DNA of 43,823 nt from Nemertoderma westbladi. Its lineage: Eukaryota > Xenacoelomorpha > Nemertodermatida > Nemertodermatidae. A model generated the notes under the pieces. That model was not told where the DNA came from, did not search any database, and saw nothing but the letters and a program-made list of their open reading frames with translations. The translations under genes and the position numbers were made by a program. Every line of letters begins with the position of its first letter. The first letter of the stretch is position 1. Location of the stretch: assembly GCA_032718475.1 (NCBI GenBank), contig JAUCBJ010003988.1, forward strand, positions 1-43,823. Reading direction: 5' to 3'. This document shows, one piece after another, positions 32,029 to 42,492 of this stretch.

Positions 32029-32808
32029 ATGAATACTGATGGTTTCACTGTTGTTAGGCGAAGATTCTCTAACCGTAAACGCGTCTTGGTAAATCACCGC
32101 GGTTCTGGTAACTCTACTGCATCTCAAGCGGACATCGAATACACTGACCCTGTCAGTTTAATATCGACAATCACTCGATATAAACAGGAACTCAGTAGTT
32201 CAGAATACCTCAGAAATTTAAACTCGATTCTTATAGATACAGTCGCTCAACTTATTGTCGGACTTGGCATTGGCCGTCTTGACTGCCCAACTGCAAAATA
32301 TCACCTAGCGTTACTACTAGCAATTAGAGATCGCTTTCCTGGAGTTGAATGTCGAGTTTACGATCCTATTTGGTCGCACTACGACGCACAGGCATTGGCC
32401 GGGTTGAGATTTACTGTCCTAACAGTAAATCCCGCGGGTAAGTACACCGCCACCGTACCTACTCTGTATTTTATGCCGCACTGCGGCAAACCGTTATATA
32501 ATAATCTGCTGTGGAGTAATTGGACTACAGAAAAACTCACACTTTGCACAGTAATTGGCAATAGTTTTTCCGGAATGATTAATAGATCGCCGATCAAAGA
32601 AGTTGAGGAATTACATTTTATTTTAGAAACTACAAAATTTGCCTTGGAATACCCAATACCGAACTCGTTTCGTTTTAGCGATATATTCAACGATCTATCC
32701 TTGCATAAATTCCCCATAAATCAGGTTAATCACGTTATGGACAGTTTGAAACATATGGTTCTAATCAATCCAACATACTTACATTGTAAAGATGAAATTA
32801 TTTCGTAA
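32029..32808 (+). CDS. SRRD: SRR1-like protein
   Basis: A complete 259-residue frame from a true ATG to TAA with no intron. The SRR1 domain is recognisable: LIVGLGIGRLDC at residues 75-86, AKYHLALLLAI just after, VYDPIW at 110-115, FMPHCGKPLYNNLLWSNW in the middle, and the C-terminal FNDLSLHKFP signature (animal SRRD typically has FND..VHWFP). The N-terminus DGFTVVRRRFSNRKR is the short basic start usual for SRRD. SRR1 was first found in plant circadian and light signalling; the animal protein has been linked to haem and clock regulation, but its biochemical activity is unknown. It is shorter than human SRRD (about 340), mainly at the N-terminus. UBIAD1 follows 0.8 kb downstream on the same strand. 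Confidence 0.92.
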   Translation: MNTDGFTVVRRRFSNRKRVLVNHRGSGNSTASQADIEYTDPVSLISTITRYKQELSSSEYLRNLNSILIDTVAQLIVGLGIGRLDCPTAKYHLALLLAIRDRFPGVECRVYDPIWSHYDAQALAGLRFTVLTVNPAGKYTATVPTLYFMPHCGKPLYNNLLWSNWTTEKLTLCTVIGNSFSGMINRSPIKEVEELHFILETTKFALEYPIPNSFRFSDIFNDLSLHKFPINQVNHVMDSLKHMVLINPTYLHCKDEIIS

Positions 32809-32868
32809 TGGAATTATAGGCCTATTTACACAATATATTTGAGTAATGAAAAAATTATTTGTCTTTGC

Positions 32869-32874
32869 AATAAA
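32869..32874 (+). promoter_or_regulatory. Poly(A) signal of SRRD
   Basis: AATAAA lies 61 bp after the SRRD stop codon, followed by T/G-rich sequence (TTTGGTTGTAATTTTC), as expected for a cleavage site. Confidence 0.65.
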
Positions 32875-33039
32875 TATACCTTTGGTTGTAATTTTCTTTT
32901 AACCACGCGTTATTATTAAGAAATTATTAAGCACATATTCAGATAAGGACATGGTGGAGGGTGATGGACGCTATCAAAATTCAAAATCAACGCTAATAAC
33001 AACTGATTACGAGGAAAGTTTAAACTGTAACCGTAAAAA

Positions 33040-33240
33040 TGCAAACACTCGGCCGAGTCCGTAGGCGACCCGAAGACTCCTCTTCCTATAGCTGCTACCC
33101 GAATGTAGGGGTTGGCGATATGAGTTGAATTTCATCTACTAATCTACTAATTTTATCGACTCCATGTAATGAAAGGCTATGGGGACCCTAGATACCAATA
33201 GATTGCAGGTGCTCAACCAAATGAGCTACCCCGTCGTATA
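33040..33240 (-). repeat. tRNA-derived SINE-like sequence
   Basis: The minus strand starts CGACGGGGTAGCTCATTTGG TTGAGCA, close to a tRNA 5' end with an A-box, followed by a degenerate anticodon arm and a weak T-arm (CTAGGGTCCCCATAG). Non-tRNA sequence continues to about 33040. This head-plus-body layout is that of a SINE. Confidence 0.45.
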
Positions 33241-33614
33241 AACTGTAACCTTAACCTGTGCTATAAACATTCTTTATTGTTTTGATTATAATAACGAACT
33301 TTATTACTTATATGCCTAAAGTGGTTACAAATATAGTTGTTAATTATAATTTGCACATCACATCACAATGCATTATTTATTATATAAGAGAGATACTTTA
33401 GAGACACTAAATCAAGTTTTCAAACCGGACTTTTAGGTTGTTTATGTTTGTTACGGGTGAACCTGAACAGAACTTACAATAAATTATTATGTAAACTACT
33501 TTAGTATCGTTTCGTTATAATATGTTATTGTTATGTTAGTATGTAGAAAGTTTAGCTAATTTAGTTCATGTTTATGTTATTTCCTATTTATTATCGTTGT
33601 TGAGACCTCCAAAC

Positions 33615-34508
33615 ATGCGACCTTTGATCCATTACCTACTGGCGTTCCGACCGTACTCGTTCGGTGCCAGCGCCACTCCCGTATTCCTGGGGGCGGCTCT
33701 GGCAACCCACTTCGTTACCGTGAGCCCGGCCATCCTCCTGCTAACAATCGCCTCCGTATTATCCGTCCACGGCGCGGGTAACCTGGTTAACACCTACTAC
33801 GACTATATGCGAGGAGTAGACACCAGTGAGCGGGACTGCGACAGAACCTTAGTCGACGACAAACTCACCCCGAACGACGTCGCTTCTCTCAGTTCGCTTT
33901 CCTATTCCCTCGGGTGTTTAACTTTCTTCGCGGCCGCCTCGCTATCTTCAGCTCCCATCGAACTCATTGCTTGTCTGTTCTTCGGGGGCCTCAGTGGCTC
34001 TTTCATATACACGGGGGGTATCGGTCTCAAATACACTGCCTTGGGGGACCTTGCTGCAATCACCCTATTCGGACCCACAGCTGTAACCTACTCCTTCGTG
34101 TTACAAACCGGTCGTTTCTCCTTCACTCCTCTTATATTCGCTATCCCGTTGTCATTGAACACCGAGTCGGTACTCCACGCGAAGAATATCCGTCGTATGG
34201 ATTCGGACACGCGTGTTGGCATTGTGAACTTAGCTATTATCCTCGGGAAGCCACTCTCGTGCGTTCTATACGCTGTACTATTGTTGTCGCCCTACGTGGG
34301 TTTATTTTATTTAACTCTAAACTATTCAGTCTATTTCGCGTTGCCTATAGTTACAATTCCTGTCGCGTTTCGGTTGGAAAAATTGTTGCGGGTCGGGAAT
34401 TTCGATAAGTTTATGTCGGCGATGTTGAATTGCGTTTTTGGTTTCTTATACGTTATAAGTGTATTAGGTTGTAAAAAAAATAATTTGCCGCTGATACAAT
34501 ACTTGTAA
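33615..34508 (+). CDS. UBIAD1: UbiA prenyltransferase domain-containing protein 1
   Basis: A 297-residue single-exon frame. UBIAD1 is a membrane prenyltransferase of ER and Golgi that makes menaquinone-4 (vitamin K2) and non-mitochondrial CoQ10 and binds HMG-CoA reductase. Seen here: LLAFRPYSFGAS (human LALRPWSFSAS), then the first Asp-rich motif NTYYDYMRGVD (residues 59-69), DRTLVDDKL, FGGLSGSFIYTGGIGLKY, and the second motif around residues 187-198 (LHAKNIRRMDSD). About eight hydrophobic segments are visible. I chose the ATG at 33615. The frame is open for at least 18 nt upstream, and human UBIAD1 has about 40 more N-terminal residues, so either the N-terminus is short or an upstream exon exists. 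The exon is GC-rich compared with its AT-rich flanks. Confidence 0.95.
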   Translation: MRPLIHYLLAFRPYSFGASATPVFLGAALATHFVTVSPAILLLTIASVLSVHGAGNLVNTYYDYMRGVDTSERDCDRTLVDDKLTPNDVASLSSLSYSLGCLTFFAAASLSSAPIELIACLFFGGLSGSFIYTGGIGLKYTALGDLAAITLFGPTAVTYSFVLQTGRFSFTPLIFAIPLSLNTESVLHAKNIRRMDSDTRVGIVNLAIILGKPLSCVLYAVLLLSPYVGLFYLTLNYSVYFALPIVTIPVAFRLEKLLRVGNFDKFMSAMLNCVFGFLYVISVLGCKKNNLPLIQYL

Positions 34509-34686
34509 GTTTTTAATCGGCTCACAATTTTATTTGGCAAATTTACTTTGTTACATTATGTCAATTTATCAGTAGCGCTCTTGTGAAATCCTCATGTATA
34601 TCTCAACTGAATCCTATTTTCAAGCTGAAAAGTACAACTTTACTCCGTTGCGGCCTGGGGTTGGGCTGGAGCGATGAAAAATAAGC

Positions 34687-34692
34687 AATAAA
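34687..34692 (+). promoter_or_regulatory. Candidate poly(A) signal of UBIAD1
   Basis: AATAAA 179 bp after the stop codon, the first canonical hexamer downstream. Confidence 0.45.
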
Positions 34693-35532
34693 TTAGACAC
34701 AATAAACTTCTACACAATAATATTATCTTAGCATAGTTTTTAATTAGTGGTTATTGGTTAGCTTCCTTATTTTTGTATCACAAAACAGACAAGCATAAAA
34801 TGTATAAGATACAATGGTGCGAATTTGTTGAAGGAATTAAAACAAACAATCTTCCAGCCAATATATTTTGGGATGTTGGCTAGTGGAGAATTTCCGATTT
34901 TCGGATTTGAAATCGCCATATAATTTTCTGTCGGATCAGGCGGGAAAATTAATTATTTTTACTTTTCCAGTTGGTGTACCGTATCTGTCAGCCCACAACC
35001 CCTTCTTATTACAAATGGCTATTTATTTCATCAACATTCCCAAATATTGCAATATTTAGAATAACCAGAACGCCGCCGATAAGTTGATCTAATGTAACAA
35101 CATCCAGCGTTATAAGATCCTAGTTTATTTACTTTAATTTCCTCGCTGCGCTCCTTTAGTACATAAATTAACTCGGGGTCATAAATCTGAAAAGTACTAC
35201 TTTTCACACAATGCCGTAAATATTGTAATTTATTTCTAAGATAACTAGTTCGTTGTTTACAGTTGCCACCGCAATATGTATAACAGTAAGATTTATTTTG
35301 GAACCATTAGTGACATCAGATTAAATTTTTTCTTCAGCAAAACTGCATCCCATATTGTACCCCACCCAACCTACAATTAATTCATGTAATATCCATTACC
35401 TACAACAAACTCTTGCAGTAGGTTTTGAAACTTGGTCTTTTATAACATTTTTATGTGAAGTTTTGGGATTCAAGATTGAATATTAAATACCGGCGGGGAA
35501 AACAGCGGCGATACTGGACGGTAGAATAGAAC
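34693..35532. other. Intergenic DNA, nothing recognised
   Basis: AT-rich sequence with no convincing frame, RNA gene or repeat. Confidence 0.4.
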
Positions 35533-35544
35533 TGCTATCAGATA

Positions 35545-36556
35545 CTACTACTAGGATCGGCATGCTGCATTGCAGCTGCATTTTTAAGAATGCTGTGCCG
35601 GCTTGTCAACAAAATTGCACCGCCACAACTCCCTATCACCCATGACATTTGCTAGATCATCCGCATCTTTAAGGCCAGTGTCCTTTAAGATGCGTCTCAA
35701 GAAAGTCATGGGCTGTCCACCATGCTTATTCACACCATGAGGCTGCCAAAGTACAAGATTATGCACTGGCTGGTCCTCACGGCGAAAGCAATGTCCTGCA
35801 AAGCGGAGGCGATTTTGTTCTAGTGTCAAGCTTGGGGGAGCCAATGAGACACCTCCAATGTTATATAGTGTCTGGTTGGAGATGTGTGCATTGTACTTGA
35901 CACAATGAACCCGGCGTAGCATTCTTGTGAATGTGCCATCCAGAGATTTGGTGTCCTCAGCAGTTAGAGCCCAGCATGGACTCCCGTAGAGGAGTACTGG
36001 AACTACTGCTGCTCTAAATAATCGGACCTTAAGTTTCCGATTAATTCTCGGTGACTTTCAAATCCTGGAAAGCCTATTCAAGGCTGCCCATGCCTTTCCC
36101 TTACGTATTCGAAGGTCCTCACCTGACTTCCGGATCCATGATCCCAGGTAACAGAAGTCGTCCACATGCTCAAGCATACCATCCTTTGAGCTTATGCTCA
36201 TCCGATCAAAGACTTGCTGAGGACTTTCAAAGTTAACTGTCAGAATTTTGGTCTTTCTAGAGTTAATAAAAAGACCAACACTAGAAGCAGCCTGTTCTAA
36301 TGAGATGAGGAGCCGTTGGGCTCCCTCTAATGATTCTGAGAGTACTCCTAAGTCATCAGCAAAGTCTAGATCAGTTAGGTACTTGGCAGGGTTTCCTCGA
36401 CTTCTGGAGCCAGTAGGTGGAGTTATCATCACCCCATCATCATTATAATGATCTAAGGACATGCGTAGAACATAGTCAACCACAATAATGAACAAGAATG
36501 GTGCAAGTGTGTCTCCCTGGAGGACGCCCCATAACACTTCAAATGGTTTCAGATGT
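35545..36556 (-). mobile_element. RTE-like retrotransposon (copy C) with 12-bp TSD
   Basis: A 5'-truncated insertion on the minus strand bounded by a perfect 12-bp duplication TGCTATCAGATA (35533-35544 and 36557-36568). It encodes LQGDTLAPFLFIIVVDYVLR, LTDLDFADDLGVLSES and the C-terminal MLRRVHCVKYNAH and RLRFAGHCFRRED blocks. One frame break lies between about 35923 and 36058. The 3' end has the (TAG)n tail. About 8 bp of filler (TCAGATGT) sits at the 5' junction, where similarity to copy A stops after CAAATGGTT. It is the best-preserved insertion of the family in the window. Confidence 0.92.
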
Positions 36557-36724
36557 TGCTATCAGATAGCAACCCTACTATTACTACGTAACTGTAACTA
36601 TACGGTACCTTAGTCCCACGTTGCGGTCGGTAGAAGTTGTTCACATTCCTGTAAGTACTGTTTAATAATGTTTATCTGTCGAATTAAATTAACTTAATAT
36701 TGGTTGTATAATATATATTGGTAT

Positions 36725-37403
36725 TATAATGTATTACAATATATATATTGGTTGTGAAACTGTTAAATATTTAGGCCACTTTATTACAGATACACTTATG
36801 ATGATAATGATATAGTTAGGCAAATTAGGAAATTAAACGCCCAAGGAAATAGTCTGAAACGCCGATTTTTTATGTGTTCACATAAAGTTAAGGTAACACT
36901 ATTTAGAGCTTTTTGTAGCAGCTTATATACTTGTCAATTATGGTGCAATTACAAAAAATTAACTATTAATAAATTGTCTGTAGCGTATAATAATAAATTT
37001 AGAATATTGATGAGCTATCCCAAATACTGTAGTGCTTCTCAAATGTGGGTCTCAAATTACTTAGGTACCGGATTGTGCAGCAGTTATGCGGAATTTTGTG
37101 TACAGTATTATGGTTCGGTTGCAAGCTAGTAAAAACTTAATAGTGAATAATATTATTAACTCTGATGTAACTTTTATATCTCCCTTGTGGCGTAGGTGGT
37201 TATCTGAACTTCACATAAATTTCAATCTCAATAAGAACATATTATTAAACGTGTTTGTAAATTAAGCTTTTGGTTATTAAATATTATGTTGGTAGGTAGT
37301 ATTTGTTGATCTATCTAGTTGTTGGGTTGGTGCAAGTGAACCGTGATATATGTTTATATATATTTCGTGTTAAATATACAAAGATGAATTGAATTGAAAT
37401 TGA
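36725..37403 (+). mobile_element. LINE reverse transcriptase 3' fragment
   Basis: Frames read VKYLGHFITDT, then (after a shift) KVTLFRAFCSSLYTCQLWC, and YNNKFRILMSYPKYCSASQM, the pattern found after the reverse-transcriptase palm in many LINEs (LF..YC..LY...LW, AYNN..R). A TTGAATTGAAATTGAA tail ends it near 37403. It is unrelated to the RTE-like family in the window. Confidence 0.7.
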
Positions 37404-38078
37404 ACTGTACGTATTTCGCACATCGTAATGTAACACTCGGATAACAATATCAGTAAGTATAGATCCCTAATGGTAACAGATGTATTTTCGTGCAATGTGT
37501 TGATGAAGTTACCAAGCCAACGTACTGTATATAGATATATACAGTATATAGGATGATGGCATACTATTGCCGGGCATTTTGTATTACCAATATTGCGTGG
37601 TTGCTCACTATCTTGATAATATTTGTGAATGTACTGTATGTTCTTATCATATATTATTATTGCTTATAATTTGTTAGTAGTAAGCAAAATCGAAATTTAC
37701 ATAAAACTCTTTATTGTTAAATCAATTTTCGATTAAAATTACGTACATGTTCTCCAACCAATGCATACTATTTATTTATAACTATTTATGAACGCCCATG
37801 GTGTGTATTCCTATAAAGTGTTCGATTAGGGAGACATAATAAGTAAAGAGTTATCTATTTTATTTGAAATCTTATAGCTAATTACAGAATTACAAAGTAA
37901 TTGTTGCATTCCTGTTCATTTTTCTAAGACAATTTTTTCAAAATTCCCGAATTTAGGCCTCTACATGTATGCCTAATACCGGTACCTAAATGTTTACTAG
38001 ATGGACGATGCAGCGTAATCATATTAATTGAAATTATATCTGAAAATTTACTAATATTAAATATTGGCCATAAGATCG
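37404..38078. other. Upstream region of the TCAF gene
   Basis: AT-rich. An in-frame stop at 38058-38060 precedes the TCAF start. No TATA box stands out. Nothing else is recognised. Confidence 0.4.
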
Positions 38079-38293
38079 ATGAGAGATTCAATAATGGGTT
38101 GGAGAGATATCTTATTGGACGGTATTTCTGAGATTCCGTTCAATGGGTCTGTACCCGGTCGATTGGTCTGTGTAGGCCAAGAAGTTGAGCCAATCCTAAC
38201 GACCACCAATCACGTTCGAGATATTGTGTGGGCTGCATCCCGTTTTGGTAAAGGCGGTATACTGGTCACTTCACACGACTGCTTTGCCAAACA
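38079..38293 (+). CDS. TCAF: TCAF homologue, exon 1
   Basis: Encodes residues 1-71 and two bases of codon 72, starting at the first ATG after an in-frame stop (MRDSIMGWRDILLDGISEIP). The block LVCVGQEVEPILTTTNHVRD, then IVWAASRFGKGGILVTSHDC matches the N-terminal part of vertebrate TCAF1/2 (LLIGEASFPV, then AASSYGRGRLVVVSHEDY). The donor CA|GTAAGT at 38294 is close to consensus. The symbol is given for the family, because vertebrate TCAF1 and TCAF2 are later duplicates. Confidence 0.88.
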
Positions 38294-38970
38294 GTAAGTT
38301 TATTTGTGTGGAATGTGTAATTATTACCTTTCTGTAGCCGTACTTACGGTGTATCCGTCCGTGTATCATCAATTAATAATAATTAAGATTTGCTTTTCTT
38401 ACAGTATAATTTCTATAGAATTAAAAAAGCATAATTATCTGATGATGAAAACAATTTAGATTATAACACATTGAGTGAGGCTAAACAAATATTTTTCTAC
38501 ATTTTTGTAATTTTCTATGTGATTACTAAGATAAAAAATTTTATGAAAACAATGCGAACCTTTTTTCGTATTTCATATCGTATCGTGTATTTTTTCTATT
38601 GTTTCAAATGTTATAGAAATCATAATAGTATGATATCATGAGACACTATCAGTAGGAAACTGGTCAGTCGGTAGTATAGCAGAATCATGAATTACACGAT
38701 TTGACTGTTAGTTGTCCCCAGACAATTGACTTTACATGTGACTTGCCGACGATATGTGGTTGCGTAACTTGACAAAATTGCCATTCGGTTTGCGAACTAC
38801 TGTACTTTTATTAACAATAACAATGTCTGTGGGCATTTTTGACTAAGGTGTACTTTTTGTTTCACTGTGCCTGAGTGTTGATTGCGATTTTGGGTGTTGT
38901 CACACACAAATGCCACCTATCCCAATTAAATTAACGCGGCATAAATACTGCAATTATATTGTTATTGTAG
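38294..38970 (+). other. Intron of the TCAF gene
   Basis: A 677-bp AT-rich intron from GTAAGT to TTATTGTAG. Joining gives CA+A (Gln72) and an uninterrupted frame. Nothing else is recognised inside. Confidence 0.85.
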
Positions 38971-41179
38971 ATTTAAATCGGATGTGGCTTCTGGTAACAA
39001 GTTATCAGCCAATATATTGTCCTGGTTATTCGACGTCGGATTCTCCAAGCATACCAACATTATCAGTTTGCATAACTTCATACACGGAGTCGCCGATATT
39101 AAAGGTGGTTTCCACAATGTGTTACTTGGTTCTACTCACAGTTTGGACAACTTAGTTTCACAAACTTCTTGTTTTGATGATAACGCGACACAAAGAATTC
39201 TAGCTGCTGTTAGTGAAGGTAGCGGTTTAGTTATCGGGGTGACGGCTTGGGGATGGTTACAGTTGACCCCGGGGAGTAGCCTAGAGAATCTACCATATGC
39301 CCCATTAATGAACAAAATTGGTATACGTTTCACTGATAAATGCGTCAAAGGTACATTGGCCTTATCTGCAGAAACGTCTAACTTAGTAAATTTCGGTAGA
39401 TTGTTGCGCCGATTGGCCGTATGTAGTGAGAGCGATGAATTTCTTACGACTCTAAATCCCGAGGAATATTATTGTTTGTGTTCTAGTCTATCAGATTTAT
39501 CGATCGATGCAGAAATATCCGATGCAATTAAACCCATCGCCGGCTATTGTTATAACAAAATAAAATGTAACTTATTTGATGAACCTGTTGTTGATGACAG
39601 AATTAAGGCGGCCACGATGTTGTACCTGTATTGGCACAATAGCCAACATGTAAACGATCGAATACAGCTTCCAGGTACCAAAGAAATACCAGGTGTTCTA
39701 GAAAACGAATTTTCGGAGTGTATTATTAACGACTTTGTTCTAGAATTACATTCAGAGAAAGAGGAGATATTCCCCACTGGTCTTTACTTGCCTGCTGATT
39801 GCATTTTAACTGTGGCTGCTAGTACAAGTGATAATAACATTGCTACATTGTCCACGTGGAGGGTTATCATTGGTGCTCAGGACTGCCATCTAGTAGATAA
39901 ACCAGCCTGGAAACGTTGGCCTAAAATCCAAGTAACCCAGAGATTTCGCAACTCCTTCCAGCTAATTTCACCTTTCGGGGGCTCAGTATATCTCGAACGG
40001 TGTAAGTCACGACGTCCTCTGTTAGACCCTCGTGTTACCGTGACACTTAGCGGCGCGATCCGCTCTCCACTCTTCGATATCGTCGCACCTGATCCCATTG
40101 TCGCATTCGAGGCGTCGAAACAGAACCGCGGTTTATGGAGCGATTTGATTGGGCGGCGGGTTATGTTTACGGTTCGTTCGGAGTTGGCGCGAAGTTTAAA
40201 GGATCCCACCGCTGTGTTGGACTACTGGGACGGTGTCATTGCCTTGTATGAGGAACTTTCTGGAAGAAGAATCCGCCGTCAGTGGGTGGTTCCTGACACA
40301 CAGCTGTGCACCGGTTGGATGCACGCCAACTACCCCGTTGTCGTACCCGAGTGCATATGTTGCCCGGGCAACCAGGAGTTCGCCTTCGACCCATGGGCAT
40401 CCGGGTTCAACGGATGGGGTTTCTACCACGAATTCGGACACAATTTCCAGGACGAGCGGTGGACTTTCCCCGCGGTCCGAGAGGTCACCTGTAATATATT
40501 CGCATTGTATGCGTGTTACAAACTCAGGGGCGAGGCGCCCTTGTCGTGTCGTTGGTTGCGTCACAAGGAACGTCACGATGACGTCATAAATTTGGTCGAA
40601 TCGCGTGGCTTTCAATACGGGAAGTTAGCGAAAGAATTCCCCTTCATCGGGTTGTACCTTTACGCCCAACTGGCTGAACATTTTGGATGGGACGCCTACA
40701 AGAGAGTATTTCGTAAATTCAATGGCTACAAGTCTAATCAACAAGCTGAAGTAAAATCGCACAGTTGTGACGTCAGAGATGAATTAAAAACGCGACATAA
40801 TTACGGAGATCATTGCGATTCACAATTACAAGGGAATAAACCAGTGGTAAATAAATTAGAACTAACCGTAGGTGAGTGGAGAGGAGGAGATCTGGATGAT
40901 CCATTGAATGCCATCAGTTTATCCGATGTAGTTTACGGAAATACTGGCGATTATAATCAATGGAAAATGGATTTCTGGGTGTACACATTCTCTCGTGTTG
41001 TCGGCTATAATCTCACTCCCTTGTTTGAGTTCTGGGGGTGGCCAGTCAGCCGTGACTCGGTTAAAGATAATCTCATCGACTTGCAGCCCTTTTTGCCCAA
41101 AGATCGTATCATTGACATGTTTCCAGGGCGAGAAACTACGGTGTTAGCCGATTACACAAGTATTGTAAGAGCCGTTTAA
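38971..41179 (+). CDS. TCAF: TCAF homologue, exon 2 (M60-like peptidase domain)
   Basis: Continues from Gln72 with FKSDVASGNKLSANILSWLF and ends at residue 807. TCAF proteins bind the cold channel TRPM8 in mammals and belong to the peptidase M60 superfamily. Seen here: an N-terminal glutamine-amidotransferase-like region (GSGLVIGVTAWGW), the β-sandwich block (PTGLYLPADCILTV; mammalian STGLYIPGRQIIEV), GWMHANYPVVVPE, then the zinc motif HEFGH at residues 558-562 with a Glu at 576 (HExxH-x13-E, within the M60 pattern), WTFPAVREVTCNIFALY and the C-terminal FEFWGWPVS. About 70 residues (650-720) with no mammalian counterpart are inserted before the C-terminal helices. Mammalian TCAF1 has two N-terminal repeats, so this protein is about 110 residues shorter. 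A poly(A) signal follows at 41423. Confidence 0.92.
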
Positions 41180-41422
41180 TTGGTTATAATTATGTGGTTA
41201 TTATTTTATCGACTCAACTCATGTACACGTACTGTGTACAGAAATTATTGGTGTAAATAGTTACCATAAGATCATTTAATCCTTGTAGAAGTATATGCGC
41301 TTCCCCCTGCTGCAGTTTATATGCCACGTAACACTTTGTTTAAGGAGTTATAGAAGTCCATGATTTTGGTCAAAGATGTAAATTTTGAAACTTTTCTGTC
41401 ATTCAAGTACAGTCCCAATCCC

Positions 41423-41428
41423 AATAAA
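41423..41428 (+). promoter_or_regulatory. Candidate poly(A) signal of the TCAF gene
   Basis: AATAAA 244 bp after the stop codon; the first canonical hexamer downstream. Confidence 0.45.
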
Positions 41429-41747
41429 CATTAACTTGGTCGTTTTGGCGGCCAAAATGACCAAAATCACCAAAAAAATGTAGTGTATTCCTATGGGCTA
41501 CTTGGTCGTTTTGGCGAAACGATTTAACTCGAATCAGCTCAATCCAGACAGTCTGTCTCCTTGGCCATCCATTTGGTGGATCTGACTAAATGTCGGCTCG
41601 CTTTCATTTTTATTATTGACAGATTGTTAACTTACCCGGCGCTGAGCCTTGCAGTACTGGAGTCCGCCCACTAAGGCATTGATAGAGTACACAGTCTTAT
41701 AAAAGGAGTTGAATGGGGCTTCGTTAAAGGAGGAGTATAATAATCTG

Positions 41748-41990
41748 TACGTCCCGAAATTAATTTATGGACGTCCCGAAATTAACTCTATGGACTTCCC
41801 GAAATTAACTTATGGACGTCCCGAAATTAACTTATGGACGTCCCGAAATTAATTTATGGACGTCCCGAAATTAATTTATGGACGTCCCGAAATTAATTTA
41901 TGGACGTCCCGAAATTAATCTATCAACCAATCAGAATCGTAATGAAATAACTAATTAATGGACGTCCATAAATTAATTTCGGGATGTTAA
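41748..41990. repeat. 22-bp GACGTCCCGAAATTAA array
   Basis: Eight tandem copies of a 22-bp unit (ATGGACGTCCCGAAATTAAT plus TT) run to about 41920. After a 33-bp gap comes an inverted part (GGACGTCCATAAATTAATTT, then CGGGATG). The layout suggests the array is one arm of a small inverted-repeat element. Confidence 0.85.
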
Positions 41991-42079
41991 TTTCGGAAAT
42001 TAATTTAAATAATATTTTTTTTTTTATAATACAATTTTTTTTAATATTTTTTTACAATGTATAATTCGCGGACACTGCG

Positions 42080-42483
42080 GGGTGACTACAAAACAAAGAC
42101 CCAATTATAAAGACCTGCATAATCTTGTTACATGTGTTAACTTTCGTTAATTGTTTTGAATCCCCCCGTCACGCCTCTGTAACTTGCTCCTTTACCAACC
42201 TGCTCCTTTAAATAGCAATGGTACATAACGCTCATTGTGACCTGTACAAAACAAAAAGGTAAAGTCGCGTTACGTCCCAAAGAGCTTTAGGTTCCAAAGA
42301 GCTTTAGGTCCCATTGCCAGAGAACGTGAGGTCACATTGCCATTTAAAGGAGCAGGTTAGTAAAGAAGCAGGTTACAGAGGCGTGTTGGGGAACCAAAAC
42401 AATAAACGAGAGTTAACACATGTGTTTTGTATTTGTACAGGTCTTTATTATTTGGGTCGTTGGTCTTTGTTTTGTAGTCACCC
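42080..42483. mobile_element. Mutator-like MITE with 9-bp TSD
   Basis: A 404-bp element with arms of about 150 bp beginning GGGTGACTACAAAACAAAGA and ending in the complement. It is flanked by a perfect 9-bp duplication GACACTGCG (42071-42079 and 42484-42492). GGG ends and a 9-bp duplication fit Mutator-like elements. No coding capacity. Confidence 0.88.
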
Positions 42484-42492
42484 GACACTGCG

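Noticed and set aside
40196-40615. Antisense and alternative frames over TCAF exon 2
   Set aside because: The +1 frame carries the conserved M60 domain; the others have no similarity.
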